Positions 1 through 9,716 of a stretch of DNA of 64,000 nucleotides are shown here, piece after piece. Numbering within the stretch: position 1 is the stretch's first letter; each line of letters begins with the position of its first letter. Source of the stretch: JANQIO01 sp965601975 (GTDB lineage: Bacteria; Pseudomonadota; Gammaproteobacteria; Pseudomonadales; Halieaceae); assembly GCA_965601975.1 (NCBI GenBank), contig OZ271856.1, positions 3,906,001 to 3,970,000 of the forward strand. Direction: 5' to 3'. Both the position numbers and the translations under genes were made by a program. The notes under the pieces are model-generated. The model was not told the origin of the DNA. It saw only the letters and a program-made list of their open reading frames with translations, and searched no databases.

Positions 1-703
1 GGCCATGGATAGATCGCCCGGTTTCGGGTCTAGTGCCTGCAACTACATCGCCCTATTAAGACTCGGTTTCCCTACGCCTCCCCTACGCGGTTAAGCTCGC
101 TACAGACACTAAGTCGCTGACCCATTATACAAAAGGTACGCAGTCACCCAGGCAAGCCCAGGCTCCCACTGCTTGTACGCATACGGTTTCAGGTTCTATT
201 TCACTCCCCTCTCCGGGGTTCTTTTCGCCTTTCCCTCACGGTACTGGTTCACTATCGGTCAGTCAGGAGTATTTAGCCTTGGAGGATGGTCCCCCCATGT
301 TCAGACAGGATGTCACGTGTCCCGCCCTACTTGTCGCACGCTCAGTACCACAGGTCAGCTTTCGTGTACGGGGCTATCACCCTCTATCGCCGGACTTTCC
401 AGACCGTTCCACTAGCTGTCCCGCTATCACGTGCAGGCTCCTCCCCGTTCGCTCGCCGCTACTAGGGGAATCTCGGTTGATTTCTGTTCCTCCAGGTACT
501 TAGATGTTTCAGTTCCCTGGGTTCGCTTCGTTCAGCTATGTATTCACTGAACGATGACCCACTTATGTAGGCCGGGTTTCCCCATTCGGACATCGCGGGA
601 TCACAGGTTGGTTGCCACCTTCCCCACGCTTTTCGCAGGCTCCAACGTCCTTCATCGCCTCTGACTGCCAAGGCATCCACCGTATGCGCTTAGTCGCTTG
701 ACC
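1..703 (-). rRNA. rrl: 23S ribosomal RNA, 5' portion (runs off left edge)
   Basis: The reverse strand from 703 begins GGTCAAGCGACTAAGCGC and continues into the conserved 5' domain of gammaproteobacterial 23S rRNA (GTGGATGCC and GGCGATGAAGGACG-like blocks). Only about 700 nt of the roughly 2.9 kb gene lie in the window; the rest, and any 5S gene, lie beyond position 1. Open frames on either strand here are not real genes. Confidence 0.97.
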
Positions 704-1304
704 ATATAACCTGAGTCCGAAAACTCACATTAGCCAAGAAACCTACAACATTCTGTCCTTCCTCCTACTCGCACCCTTCAACTATCAAGGGACAGCATGC
801 TTTGGGATTTTACGTCTGAGCAGACGCCAGAATGTCGCAATTAGATGCTTTCTCACGACCAGGCCACCGACTAAGTGTCCTACTCGTTGCTCTTTCGTTA
901 CCACTATCCCTTTCGTTGCCTACTCAGGGAGCCAAAAGAAGCATCCGCCGGATGTGACGCTCAAGTCACAGTGTTACTTCGATTTTCTCGGATGTGTTTC
1001 AAACGCCGAAGCGCCCTACTCCTCATCCAAGGAACTCTGGATTCTTCCGCACGCGCTGGAGCTTGTGCGTCAGAACCCGTTTGATGATTGACACCTAACA
1101 ACACCCTGACGGGTATGCGGTGCCAGTCAATCAACTCAGCTTAATCTACCTTGTTAAAGAGCACTGGTTTGCAAAAAACCAGAAGCAATTACCTTCCATG
1201 CAGGGGCAGGCAATCCTTCTGACTTCTCGTTACTGCAACATGAACATGAACCCGCCAGGAAATGCTGAGGAGAACCTCAAAACCTTGAGCGGTTTAATAG
1301 AGAG
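704..1304 (-). other. 16S-23S spacer, segment between tRNA-Ala and 23S
   Basis: A 601-nt non-coding spacer, transcribed on the minus strand as part of the rRNA precursor. It holds a boxA-like antitermination sequence (annotated separately) and a short hairpin around 942-954 (CATCC/GGATG). The sequence next to the 23S 5' end should pair with the 23S 3' flank to form the RNase III processing stem, but the partner lies outside the window. I see no gene in it; the short open frames have no recognisable product. Confidence 0.8.
1152..1163 (-). promoter_or_regulatory. boxA antitermination element upstream of 23S
   Basis: On the minus strand the sequence reads TGCTCTTTAACA, identical to the E. coli rrn boxA core bound by NusB/NusE. 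E. coli also has a second boxA in the spacer upstream of 23S. It should keep RNA polymerase termination-resistant through the 23S gene. Confidence 0.8.
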
Positions 1305-1380
1305 TGGTGGAGCTACGCGGGATCGAACCGCGGACCTCTTGAATGCAAATCAAGCGCTCTCCCAGCTGAGCTATAGCCCC
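1305..1380 (-). tRNA. tRNA-Ala (anticodon TGC)
   Basis: A 76-nt minus-strand tRNA beginning GGGGCTATAGCTCAGCTGGG and ending in an encoded CCA. The anticodon stem CTTGA/TCAAG closes the loop TTTGCAT, giving anticodon TGC. The T arm contains GGTTCGATCC. It is the standard alanine tRNA of gammaproteobacterial 16S-23S spacers. Confidence 0.97.
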
Positions 1381-1414
1381 GTGTCCGGTAGCGACCAATA
1401 TCCTTGAAGAATAT

Positions 1415-1491
<77 letters not shown>

Positions 1492-1586
1492 GTACACGAG
1501 TAACCCATGATCGGCGGCAATTCGCTGCAGTAACCAGTAAGACAAAGACAGGTGTGTGAACACTTGATGCCGGTCGGCATCTCGTT

Positions 1587-3120
<1,534 letters not shown>

Positions 3121-3301
3121 AATCTTTTACTTCTGTCCTCTCGGACAAGAAGGCAGGTTTACGCTTCGCCAGCGCCCACTCTGCAAAACTCGGCTCAGAC
3201 ATCGTGAATCAAAAATTACATGAATCAATGAGTCACTTAATGTCTGAATAGTCGTATGCCTATCCCAACACCAAGTGCCCACACATCTGTCTTTATCTTC
3301 T

Positions 3302-3379
3302 TGTTAACGAACTCTGGGGTCGCTTTGGACCGCAGAAAGGCCCGGGATTCTCTCCCCTGGATTTCTTGCTTTCGCAAGA
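3302..3379 (-). promoter_or_regulatory. rrn leader boxB/boxA-like antitermination region
   Basis: The transcribed leader between the promoter and 16S carries a 6-bp hairpin TCTTGC-TTTC-GCAAGA (3364-3379), in the boxB position. About 50 nt further downstream on the minus strand is AGTTCGTTAACA (3302-3313), which matches the 3' half of boxA (CTTTAACA). The order hairpin then boxA is that of known rrn leaders. The boxA match is weaker than the one in the spacer. Confidence 0.55.
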
Positions 3380-3412
3380 TTCTCCGGAGGCTCACCCGAA
3401 CCGAGGACGCGC

Positions 3413-3471
3413 ATTATACGCAGATGAGTCGCCCCTGCAAGCGTTTCGCCAAGGAAATTTCCTAAATTTTC
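3413..3471 (-). promoter_or_regulatory. rRNA operon promoter with UP-element-like upstream tract
   Basis: Minus-strand -10 TATAAT (3413-3418) and -35 TTGCAG (3435-3440) are separated by 16 bp, the spacing of E. coli rrn P1 promoters. The discriminator directly after -10 is GCGCGTCC, the GC-rich type linked to ppGpp/DksA control. An A/T-tract block (about 3453-3471, AAATTTCC and AAATTTTC) sits at about -45 to -65, where the alpha-subunit UP element is expected. Transcription would start near 3406, leaving a leader of about 285 nt. Confidence 0.75.
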
Positions 3472-3564
3472 CCGGCGTCGATGCAGGACGCGAAGCACCT
3501 GGTACCCAGCCCAGCGAATACGGTGCGCCCATGGGTACTGGACCCCCAATAATCGAGGCTGGAA

Positions 3565-4188
3565 TCAGCCGGCGTCCAATACTTTGAAGTTTCTAGCAGG
3601 CGTCCGCTTTTTCCAGATTTGCATAAGCCGCTGGCCCAGCAGGGCGCCGAATATGAGCGCATAGACCAGCGCCTCACCGATGTCGGAGCGCGCCTGCCAG
3701 AGAATATGCAGGCTGACCAGAATCGCGACCCCGTACACCGCCTGGTGCAGCTGCTTCCAGCCCCGCTTCAGCCGCCGCTGCCAGCCCCGGGTCGAGGTGA
3801 TCGCCAGGGGCACCAGGATCAGCCAGGCGCCGAAACCCACGGTGATATAAGGCCGCTCCACCACCTCTTCCCAGACCCTGGCCAGGGACCAGCCCAGGTC
3901 AAACTGCAGGAACAGGAGCAGATGCATACTGGCGTAGGTGAAAGCAAACAACCCCAGCATGCGACGCAGCTGCAGGACGCCGGTCCAGCCGGTCCAGTCA
4001 CGGACCGGCGTCACCAGAAGGGCCACAATCAACAGCCTCGCCGCCCACTCCCCCGTGCCGTGTATCAGTGCTTCCGCAGGATCGGGCCCCAGGGTGCCGC
4101 CGACTGCGCCTGATAGCAGCATCGCCGCAGGCGCCAGTGCCGCCAGGAACACGGCGGGCTTGAGCCAGAGCAGCACGTGAGTACGCAT
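3565..4188 (-). CDS. msrQ: MsrQ, heme-binding membrane subunit of the periplasmic methionine sulfoxide reductase
   Basis: MsrQ (YedZ) is a haem b inner-membrane protein that passes electrons from the respiratory chain to MsrP, which repairs oxidised methionines in periplasmic proteins. The 207-aa product is close to the E. coli length of 211. It has about six hydrophobic helices, the conserved RRMLGL block after helix 2, and histidines in HGTGEW, SMHLL, QLHQAVY and LHILWQ that match haem-ligand positions in the family. It starts 5 nt after the msrP stop, so the two form an operon. It is the last gene before the rRNA promoter. Confidence 0.93.
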   Translation of the reverse strand: MRTHVLLWLKPAVFLAALAPAAMLLSGAVGGTLGPDPAEALIHGTGEWAARLLIVALLVTPVRDWTGWTGVLQLRRMLGLFAFTYASMHLLLFLQFDLGWSLARVWEEVVERPYITVGFGAWLILVPLAITSTRGWQRRLKRGWKQLHQAVYGVAILVSLHILWQARSDIGEALVYALIFGALLGQRLMQIWKKRTPARNFKVLDAG

Positions 4189-4193
4189 GGGGA

Positions 4194-5174
4194 TCAGTAG
4201 TTCTTGCGCAGATCCAACCCGGTGTACAGGTGCGCCACCTGCTCACCGTAGCCGTTGAACATCCGGGTATCGATACGGCGCGGGTCGAACAGGGAGGATG
4301 GCAGCCGCCGCTCGGTCTTCTGGCTCCAGCGGGGATGGTCCACGGTCGGATTTACATTGGCGTAGAAGCCGTATTCATGAGGCGCCAGCAGCTCCCAGCT
4401 GGTCTTCGGGCGCTTCTCGGTCAGCTCGATTCGCACAATGGACTTGATGCTCTTGAAGCCGTACTTCCAGGGTACCACCAGCCGGATCGGCGCTCCGTTC
4501 TGGTTGGGCATCACCTTGCCGTAGACACCCACCGCCAGGAATGCCAGGGGATGGGTGGCCTCATCGATGCGCAGCCCCTCGACATAGGGCCAGTCGATAA
4601 TGCTGGTGAAGGAGCGCATGCCGCGCATCTGGCTGCGATCCGCCAGGGTATAGAATTTCACGTATTTGGCTTTGGAAGTGGGTTCGAAGCGCTTCAGCAG
4701 GTCTACCAGGGAATACCCCACCCAGGGCACCACCATGGACCAGGCCTCGACGCAGCGCAGGCGATAGATGCGCTCTTCGAGATCGAATCCGGTCTGGATG
4801 TCCTCGAGGTTCAGCTTGCCGGGTTTCGCCACCTCGCCGTCGACTTGCAGCGTCCAGGGGTCAATGGACATCTCGCCGGCGTAGCGGGCGGGGTCGCCCT
4901 TGCCGGTGCCGAATTCGTAGAAATTGTTGTAGCGGGTCACGTCCTCATAAGGTGTGAGCTTCTCACTGGTGAACGCGCCGGCGATGCTGTCGGGGCCCGC
5001 CGGGCGATGCTTCAATGGCGAACCGCCTGCGAGGGCGTCCGCCTCGCGACCGAGTAGCGCGCCGCTCACGGCGGCAGCGCCGGCCATGCCGGCGATGAAT
5101 TCACGGCGGCGCAGCCAGCTGCTCTCGCTGGTGATCTCCGAGGAGGGAATATCTGAAGGCTTGCGGATCAGCAT
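4194..5174 (-). CDS. msrP: MsrP, molybdopterin-dependent periplasmic methionine sulfoxide reductase catalytic subunit
   Basis: MsrP (YedY) is the catalytic molybdoenzyme that reduces methionine sulfoxide in the periplasm. The 326-aa product begins with a twin-arginine export signal, RRREFIAG at residues 22-29 followed by a small hydrophobic stretch, as expected for a folded cofactor-carrying protein. The oxidoreductase molybdopterin-binding domain follows, with the Mo-ligating cysteine in YRLRCVEAW (C141). A GGAAG lies upstream of the ATG. msrQ follows in the same operon, and moaB/moeA at 20-22 kb supply part of its cofactor pathway. Confidence 0.96.
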   Translation of the reverse strand: MLIRKPSDIPSSEITSESSWLRRREFIAGMAGAAAVSGALLGREADALAGGSPLKHRPAGPDSIAGAFTSEKLTPYEDVTRYNNFYEFGTGKGDPARYAGEMSIDPWTLQVDGEVAKPGKLNLEDIQTGFDLEERIYRLRCVEAWSMVVPWVGYSLVDLLKRFEPTSKAKYVKFYTLADRSQMRGMRSFTSIIDWPYVEGLRIDEATHPLAFLAVGVYGKVMPNQNGAPIRLVVPWKYGFKSIKSIVRIELTEKRPKTSWELLAPHEYGFYANVNPTVDHPRWSQKTERRLPSSLFDPRRIDTRMFNGYGEQVAHLYTGLDLRKNY

Positions 5175-5231
5175 GCGGCTTCCCGGTAAAAAGTTGTGTC
5201 TGTTAGATCAGGGCCGGGTGAAAAGTTCCGA

Positions 5232-6083
5232 CTAGTCCTTTTTACGACGGAGCAGCATGAGCGGACCGGAGGCCGCGTAGAGGAGACAGGCCGTCAGCCA
5301 AACGCGCGGCGGGTCGAGGGTGACCAGGCTGAACAGAAACACCACCAGGATGATGAGGGCGAACGGGACACGCCTGTGTGTGTCGATGGTCTTGAAGCTG
5401 TAGTAAGGCACGTTGGCGATCATGAGGAAGCCGACCAGAGCCGTGAGCACCGCCACCACGGAGGCGATTTCCACTGGAAGATCCGCGCCCACCAGGCCGC
5501 TGTCAGTGCAGACCCAGACCGTCGACGCCAGGGTGGCAGCCGCGGGCGGGCTGGCGAGACCCGTGAACCAGGCCCTGTCCGCAGTGTCTATCTGGGTGTT
5601 GAACCGCGCCAATCGAAGCGCCGCGCAGGCCGTGTAGATGAACGCCACCGACCAGCCGAATTTGCCCAGCTCCGACAGCCCCCAGCTGTACACCACCAGC
5701 GCCGGCGCCACACCGAAGGACACCATGTCAGACAGGCTGTCATATTCCGCGCCGAACTTGCTGGAGGTATTGGTCATCCGCGCGACGCGGCCGTCCAGGC
5801 CATCGAACACAATGGCGAAAAACACCGCGATGGCCGCCGCTTCGAAATCGCCGCGAATGCCCGCGATGATGGCGTAGAAACCGGCGAACAGCGCACCGGT
5901 GGTGAACAGGTTGGGCAGCAGGTAGATGCCCTGGTGGCGGGTGGTCTTGCCGCCCTCGGAGACCTCTTCCTCGTGTTCATCAACGAGGCGATCGATATCG
6001 AGGCCGAAGCCGCGCTCGGTGTCGTCGGTACCGTCGCGCTTGCCTTCGGAGATGTCCTTTACATTGTCCTGCTTTGACGCCAT
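5232..6083 (-). CDS. pssA: CDP-diacylglycerol-serine O-phosphatidyltransferase
   Basis: PssA makes phosphatidylserine from CDP-diacylglycerol and L-serine, the precursor of phosphatidylethanolamine. The 283-aa protein belongs to the integral-membrane CDP-alcohol phosphatidyltransferase family, not the PLD-like E. coli type. The signature DG-x2-AR-x8-G-x3-D-x3-D is complete in the segment from DGLDGRVAR to DSLSD, and several hydrophobic helices follow. The N-terminal ~45 residues are charged and probably cytoplasmic, and the C-terminus is basic. It lies 12 nt downstream of ilvY on the same strand. Confidence 0.93.
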   Translation of the reverse strand: MASKQDNVKDISEGKRDGTDDTERGFGLDIDRLVDEHEEEVSEGGKTTRHQGIYLLPNLFTTGALFAGFYAIIAGIRGDFEAAAIAVFFAIVFDGLDGRVARMTNTSSKFGAEYDSLSDMVSFGVAPALVVYSWGLSELGKFGWSVAFIYTACAALRLARFNTQIDTADRAWFTGLASPPAAATLASTVWVCTDSGLVGADLPVEIASVVAVLTALVGFLMIANVPYYSFKTIDTHRRVPFALIILVVFLFSLVTLDPPRVWLTACLLYAASGPLMLLRRKKD

Positions 6084-6095
6084 ATCCCAATGATA

Positions 6096-6995
6096 TCACT
6101 TCGGCGTGGCATACGAACGCCGGGCGGCCTCCCAGAATGCCGATACCAGCGGGCTCTCGAGACGCTGGCGGTCTGCACACAGCCCCACGGGAAATGGACC
6201 CAGGGCCTGTTGCGGCGCCAGCACGCGCAGCCGGTTTCGGTAGGTGAAATTGTCGAGCACCAGTTGGGGTACCACGCCGACCCCGAGCCCCAGCGCCACC
6301 ATGGCCGCTATCGCCTCATGCCCTGCTACCTGCGCATACATCCGTGGTCGCCGACCCAGCTCGCGGAACCAGGCCTCCACCCGCTGCTTGCTGACGCCGC
6401 GCTCGGCGAGAATAAACGGGCTATCAGCGATCGCCTTATCGGGGTCGCCCTGCAGTTGCTGGCTGATGGCACAGTCGAAGTCCGGGGCGATGAATACCAG
6501 CGGCGAATACAGCAGGGTCAGGAATTCGAGCCGGGATGGCAGGCTGTCCGGCTGGGCCGCGACGGCAACGTCTTCCAGACCCTGGTTTACACGCCCCACC
6601 GCATCCGCCTGGTCCCCGGTGTGGAGCATGATATCGATGGCCGGCTGTTCGCCGCGAAACCGCTCGAGAATCGGGGCCAGCACGCTGTAACTTGCCGTCA
6701 CCGAGCAGTACACGCTGACCTCACCGCGCAGGTCTGCCGCGTCCTGCTTGAGCTCCCCGGACACGCGCTGCCAGTCGGCCACGGCCTGCCGGGCATAGGT
6801 TTCGAATCGCACCCCCGCTTCCGTCAGGCGCACGCTGCGCCGGTCCCGTTCGAACAGGCGCCGGCCCAGCTCCGATTCCAGGCGCTGGACCGTACGGCTC
6901 ACCGCCGACAGGCTCATATGGCGCTGTTCGGCCGTGCGGGTAAAACTCAGGCTGTCGGCAAGCTGCAGGAACAGCTCCAGTTCACGGACGTCCAT
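6096..6995 (-). CDS. ilvY: IlvY, LysR-type activator of ilvC
   Basis: A 299-aa LysR-family regulator with an N-terminal winged helix-turn-helix (FTRTAEQRHMSLSAVSRTVQ, residues ~18-37) and a periplasmic-binding-like effector domain. In E. coli, IlvY senses acetolactate or acetohydroxybutyrate and activates ilvC. I place the start at the ATG giving MDVRELELFLQ, which matches the E. coli IlvY N-terminus and has GGAG 10 nt upstream. The reading frame stays open 48 nt further to 7043, but that part overlaps the promoter region. It is divergent from ilvC, the classical arrangement. Confidence 0.92.
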   Translation of the reverse strand: MDVRELELFLQLADSLSFTRTAEQRHMSLSAVSRTVQRLESELGRRLFERDRRSVRLTEAGVRFETYARQAVADWQRVSGELKQDAADLRGEVSVYCSVTASYSVLAPILERFRGEQPAIDIMLHTGDQADAVGRVNQGLEDVAVAAQPDSLPSRLEFLTLLYSPLVFIAPDFDCAISQQLQGDPDKAIADSPFILAERGVSKQRVEAWFRELGRRPRMYAQVAGHEAIAAMVALGLGVGVVPQLVLDNFTYRNRLRVLAPQQALGPFPVGLCADRQRLESPLVSAFWEAARRSYATPK

Positions 6996-7014
6996 GGGGG
7001 CAGGACTCCATTGA

Positions 7015-7081
7015 ATTGCAAAATTAGCAATACTGTATTCCATTTATATCGTTTTACGCAAAACCAGACCCGCGCTACAGT
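7015..7081. promoter_or_regulatory. ilvY-ilvC divergent promoters and candidate IlvY operator
   Basis: For ilvC (+), -35 TTTACG (7053-7058) and -10 TACAGT (7076-7081) are 17 bp apart. For ilvY (-), -35 TTGCGT (7056-7061) and -10 TACAGT (7032-7037) are 18 bp apart, so the two -35 boxes overlap. A perfect inverted repeat ATTGC-N7-GCAAT (7015-7031), of LysR operator type, sits over the predicted ilvY start. This suggests autorepression combined with activation of ilvC. Promoter calls are by eye. Confidence 0.6.
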
Positions 7082-7116
7082 GTCGCTCCTTCAGTCGAAC
7101 ACCCGGAGACAAGATC

Positions 7117-8589
7117 GTGGGACAGAACTATTTCAATACGCTGCCGCTGCGCCTGCAGCTCGAGCAACTGGGCAAGTGCCGCTTCATGGACCGCTCGGAA
7201 TTCGCGGACGGCGTGGACAAGCTGAAAGGCAAGAAGATCGTTATCGTGGGCTGCGGCTCCCAGGGCCTGAACCAGGGCCTGAACCTGCGCGACAGTGGCC
7301 TGGACGTGTCCTATGCCCTGCGCAAGGAAGCCATCGAGGAGCAGCGCCAGTCCTGGAAGAACGCTACCGAGAACGGCTTCACCGTGGGCACCTATGAGGA
7401 GCTGATCCCACAGGCGGACGTGGTCATGAACCTGACGCCCGACAAGCAGCACACCGGTGTGGTCACCGCCGTGATGCCGCTGATGAAGCAGGGCGCCTGC
7501 CTGGACTACGCTCACGGCTTCAACCTGGTCGAGGAAGGCATGCAGATTCGCGAGGACATCACCGTGGTGATGATGTGCCCGAAGTGCCCCGGCACGGAAG
7601 TGCGCGAGGAATACCTGCGCGGCTTCGGCGTACCCACCCTGATCGCTGTGCACGTTGAGAACGACCCCAACGGCGACGGCCTGGAAATTGCCAAGGCGCT
7701 GGCCTCCGGCACCGGCGGCGACCGCGCCGGCGTGCTGGAGTCCTCCCCCATCGCGGAAGTGAAATCCGACCTGATGGGCGAGCAGACCATCCTCTGCGGC
7801 ATGCTGCAGACCGGCGCCATCCTCTGCTTCGACAAGATGGTCGAGAAGGGCATCGACCCGGGCTACGCCTCGAAGCTGATCCAGTACGGCTGGGAAACGG
7901 TCACCGAGGGCCTGAAGCACGGCGGTATCACCAATATGATGGACCGGCTCAGCAACCCGGCGAAGGTTCGCGCCTACTACCTGGCGGAAGAGCTGAAGGA
8001 CATCATGCGGCCGCTGTACGAGAAGCACCAGGACGACATCATGAGCGGCGAATTCTCGCGCACCATGATGGAAGACTGGGACAACGGCGACGCCAACCTG
8101 CTGGCCTGGCGCGCCGCCACCCAGGATACGGCCTTCGAGAACACCCCCAATACGGACCAGGAAATTCCCGAACAGGATTACTACGACCACGGCATCCTGC
8201 TGATCGCCATGTGCAAGGCCGGCGTCGAGCTGGCCTACGAGGTCATGGTGTCGGCGGGAATCAAGGCGGAATCCGCCTACTACGAGTCGCTGCACGAAAC
8301 GCCGCTGATCGCCAACACCATCGCGCGCAAGAAGCTCTACGAGATGAACGTGGTGATTTCCGATACGGCGGAGTACGGATGCTACCTGTTCGACCACGCC
8401 TGCCGCCCGCTGCTGGCGGACTTCATGAGCAAGATGGACGTGGACGTGATCGGCAAGGGCATGGGTGGCGGCAACGGCGTCGACAACCAGGAGCTGATCC
8501 GGGTCAACGAGGCCATTCGCGAACACCCGGTTGAGGTGATCGGGCGGGAGCTGCGTGGTTACATGACCGCGATGAAGTCAATCTACTAA
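7117..8589 (+). CDS. ilvC: Ketol-acid reductoisomerase (class II)
   Basis: IlvC performs the second common step of valine, isoleucine and leucine synthesis: Mg-dependent alkyl migration of acetolactate or acetohydroxybutyrate, then NADPH-dependent reduction. At 490 aa it is the long class II (enterobacterial) form with a duplicated C-terminal knotted domain. The Rossmann motif GCGSQGLNQG is near residue 47, and PKCPGTEVREEY plus AEVKSDLMGEQ carry metal and substrate ligands. The start is GTG with GGAG 8 nt upstream; the N-terminus NYFNTLPLR aligns with E. coli IlvC. It is controlled by the adjacent ilvY. Confidence 0.97.
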   Translation: MGQNYFNTLPLRLQLEQLGKCRFMDRSEFADGVDKLKGKKIVIVGCGSQGLNQGLNLRDSGLDVSYALRKEAIEEQRQSWKNATENGFTVGTYEELIPQADVVMNLTPDKQHTGVVTAVMPLMKQGACLDYAHGFNLVEEGMQIREDITVVMMCPKCPGTEVREEYLRGFGVPTLIAVHVENDPNGDGLEIAKALASGTGGDRAGVLESSPIAEVKSDLMGEQTILCGMLQTGAILCFDKMVEKGIDPGYASKLIQYGWETVTEGLKHGGITNMMDRLSNPAKVRAYYLAEELKDIMRPLYEKHQDDIMSGEFSRTMMEDWDNGDANLLAWRAATQDTAFENTPNTDQEIPEQDYYDHGILLIAMCKAGVELAYEVMVSAGIKAESAYYESLHETPLIANTIARKKLYEMNVVISDTAEYGCYLFDHACRPLLADFMSKMDVDVIGKGMGGGNGVDNQELIRVNEAIREHPVEVIGRELRGYMTAMKSIY

Positions 8590-9716
8590 CTGACGACCAG
8601 GTTGTCCCGGTGAATCAGTTCCGTGTCGCCCTGGTAGCCCAGTAGCTCCTCGATGCGCCCCGAGGCCTGGCCCATGATGCGGCGGGCCTCGTCGGCGTTG
8701 TAGTTGACCAGGCCGCGGCCCACCTCGCGGCCAGCACCGTCGACACAGATCACCATATCGCCGCGCACAAAATCGCCGTCCACGGACCTTACTCCCACCG
8801 GCAGCAGGCTCTTGCCGGACTGCCTCAGTACATTGACCGCGCCATCGTCCAGCACCAGTGTGCCGTTGGAGCGGACCAGGCCCGCCAGCCACTGCTTCCT
8901 GGCGGCCAGCGGTGCCTGCCCGGTCTGCAGCCATGTACCCAGGTTTTCGCCTCCTGCCAGGCGCCGCATGATTCCCGCTTCGCGGCCGTGGGCGATCAGC
9001 GTCTCGGTGCCGGAACGCGCCGCCAGCTGGCCCGCCCGCACCTTGGTGAGCATGCCACCGCGGCCCAGTTTGCCGCCGCCGCCCGCCATGGCTTCCAGGG
9101 ACGGGTCGGTAGCCGACGCCTCACTCACCAGTTCCGCGCTCTTGTCTTTGCCGGGGTCTGCGGTGTACAGGCCGTCCCGGTCAGTAAGAATCAGCAGCAC
9201 ATCGGCATCGATGAGGTTGGCCACCATGGCGGCGAGCGTGTCGTTGTCACCAAAGCGAATTTCGTCCGTGACCACGGTGTCGTTTTCGTTGACCACAGGG
9301 ATGACGCCAAGGTCCAGCAACGTGGTGAGCGTACTGCGTGCGTTGAGATAACGGTCCCGGGCAGAGATATCGTCGTGATCCAGCAGCACCTGGGCGGTGT
9401 GCAGGTCGTGGGACTGGAACGCGGATTCGTAGCTCTGCACCAGTCCCATCTGGCCCACCGCCGCCGCAGCCTGCAGCTTGTGAAGCTCATGGGGCCGTTC
9501 GCCCCAGCCCAGTCGCAACATGCCGGCGGCAACGGCTCCGCTGGAAACCAGTACGACCTCGCGGCCGTCTGCGCGCAGCTCCGCCATCCCGTCGGCGAGT
9601 TTGCGAATCATATCCTGGTCGAGGCCACGACCATCATTGGTCAGCAGCGCGCTGCCCACCTTGATGACCCAGCGCTTCGAATCGGGAAACAGGGTCTCGC
9701 GGGTATCAGGGGACAT
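8586..9716 (-). CDS. proB: Glutamate 5-kinase
   Basis: ProB phosphorylates glutamate to gamma-glutamyl phosphate, the first committed step of proline synthesis. The 376-aa product has an amino acid kinase domain (VIKVGSALLT near the N-terminus, VLVSSGAVAAG, NENDTV, GRGGMLTKVRA) and a C-terminal PUA domain. I chose the ATG giving MSPDTRETL, which overlaps the obgE stop by 11 nt and has GGAAG 6 nt upstream; an upstream in-frame start would lie deeper in obgE. Its 3' end overlaps the convergent ilvC 3' end by 4 nt. Translational coupling to obgE is likely. Confidence 0.95.
   Translation of the reverse strand: MSPDTRETLFPDSKRWVIKVGSALLTNDGRGLDQDMIRKLADGMAELRADGREVVLVSSGAVAAGMLRLGWGERPHELHKLQAAAAVGQMGLVQSYESAFQSHDLHTAQVLLDHDDISARDRYLNARSTLTTLLDLGVIPVVNENDTVVTDEIRFGDNDTLAAMVANLIDADVLLILTDRDGLYTADPGKDKSAELVSEASATDPSLEAMAGGGGKLGRGGMLTKVRAGQLAARSGTETLIAHGREAGIMRRLAGGENLGTWLQTGQAPLAARKQWLAGLVRSNGTLVLDDGAVNVLRQSGKSLLPVGVRSVDGDFVRGDMVICVDGAGREVGRGLVNYNADEARRIMGQASGRIEELLGYQGDTELIHRDNLVVS

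Noticed and set aside
7075..8526. A 483-codon open frame antisense to ilvC
   Set aside because: IlvC is a full-length match on the plus strand; the antisense translation is a shadow.
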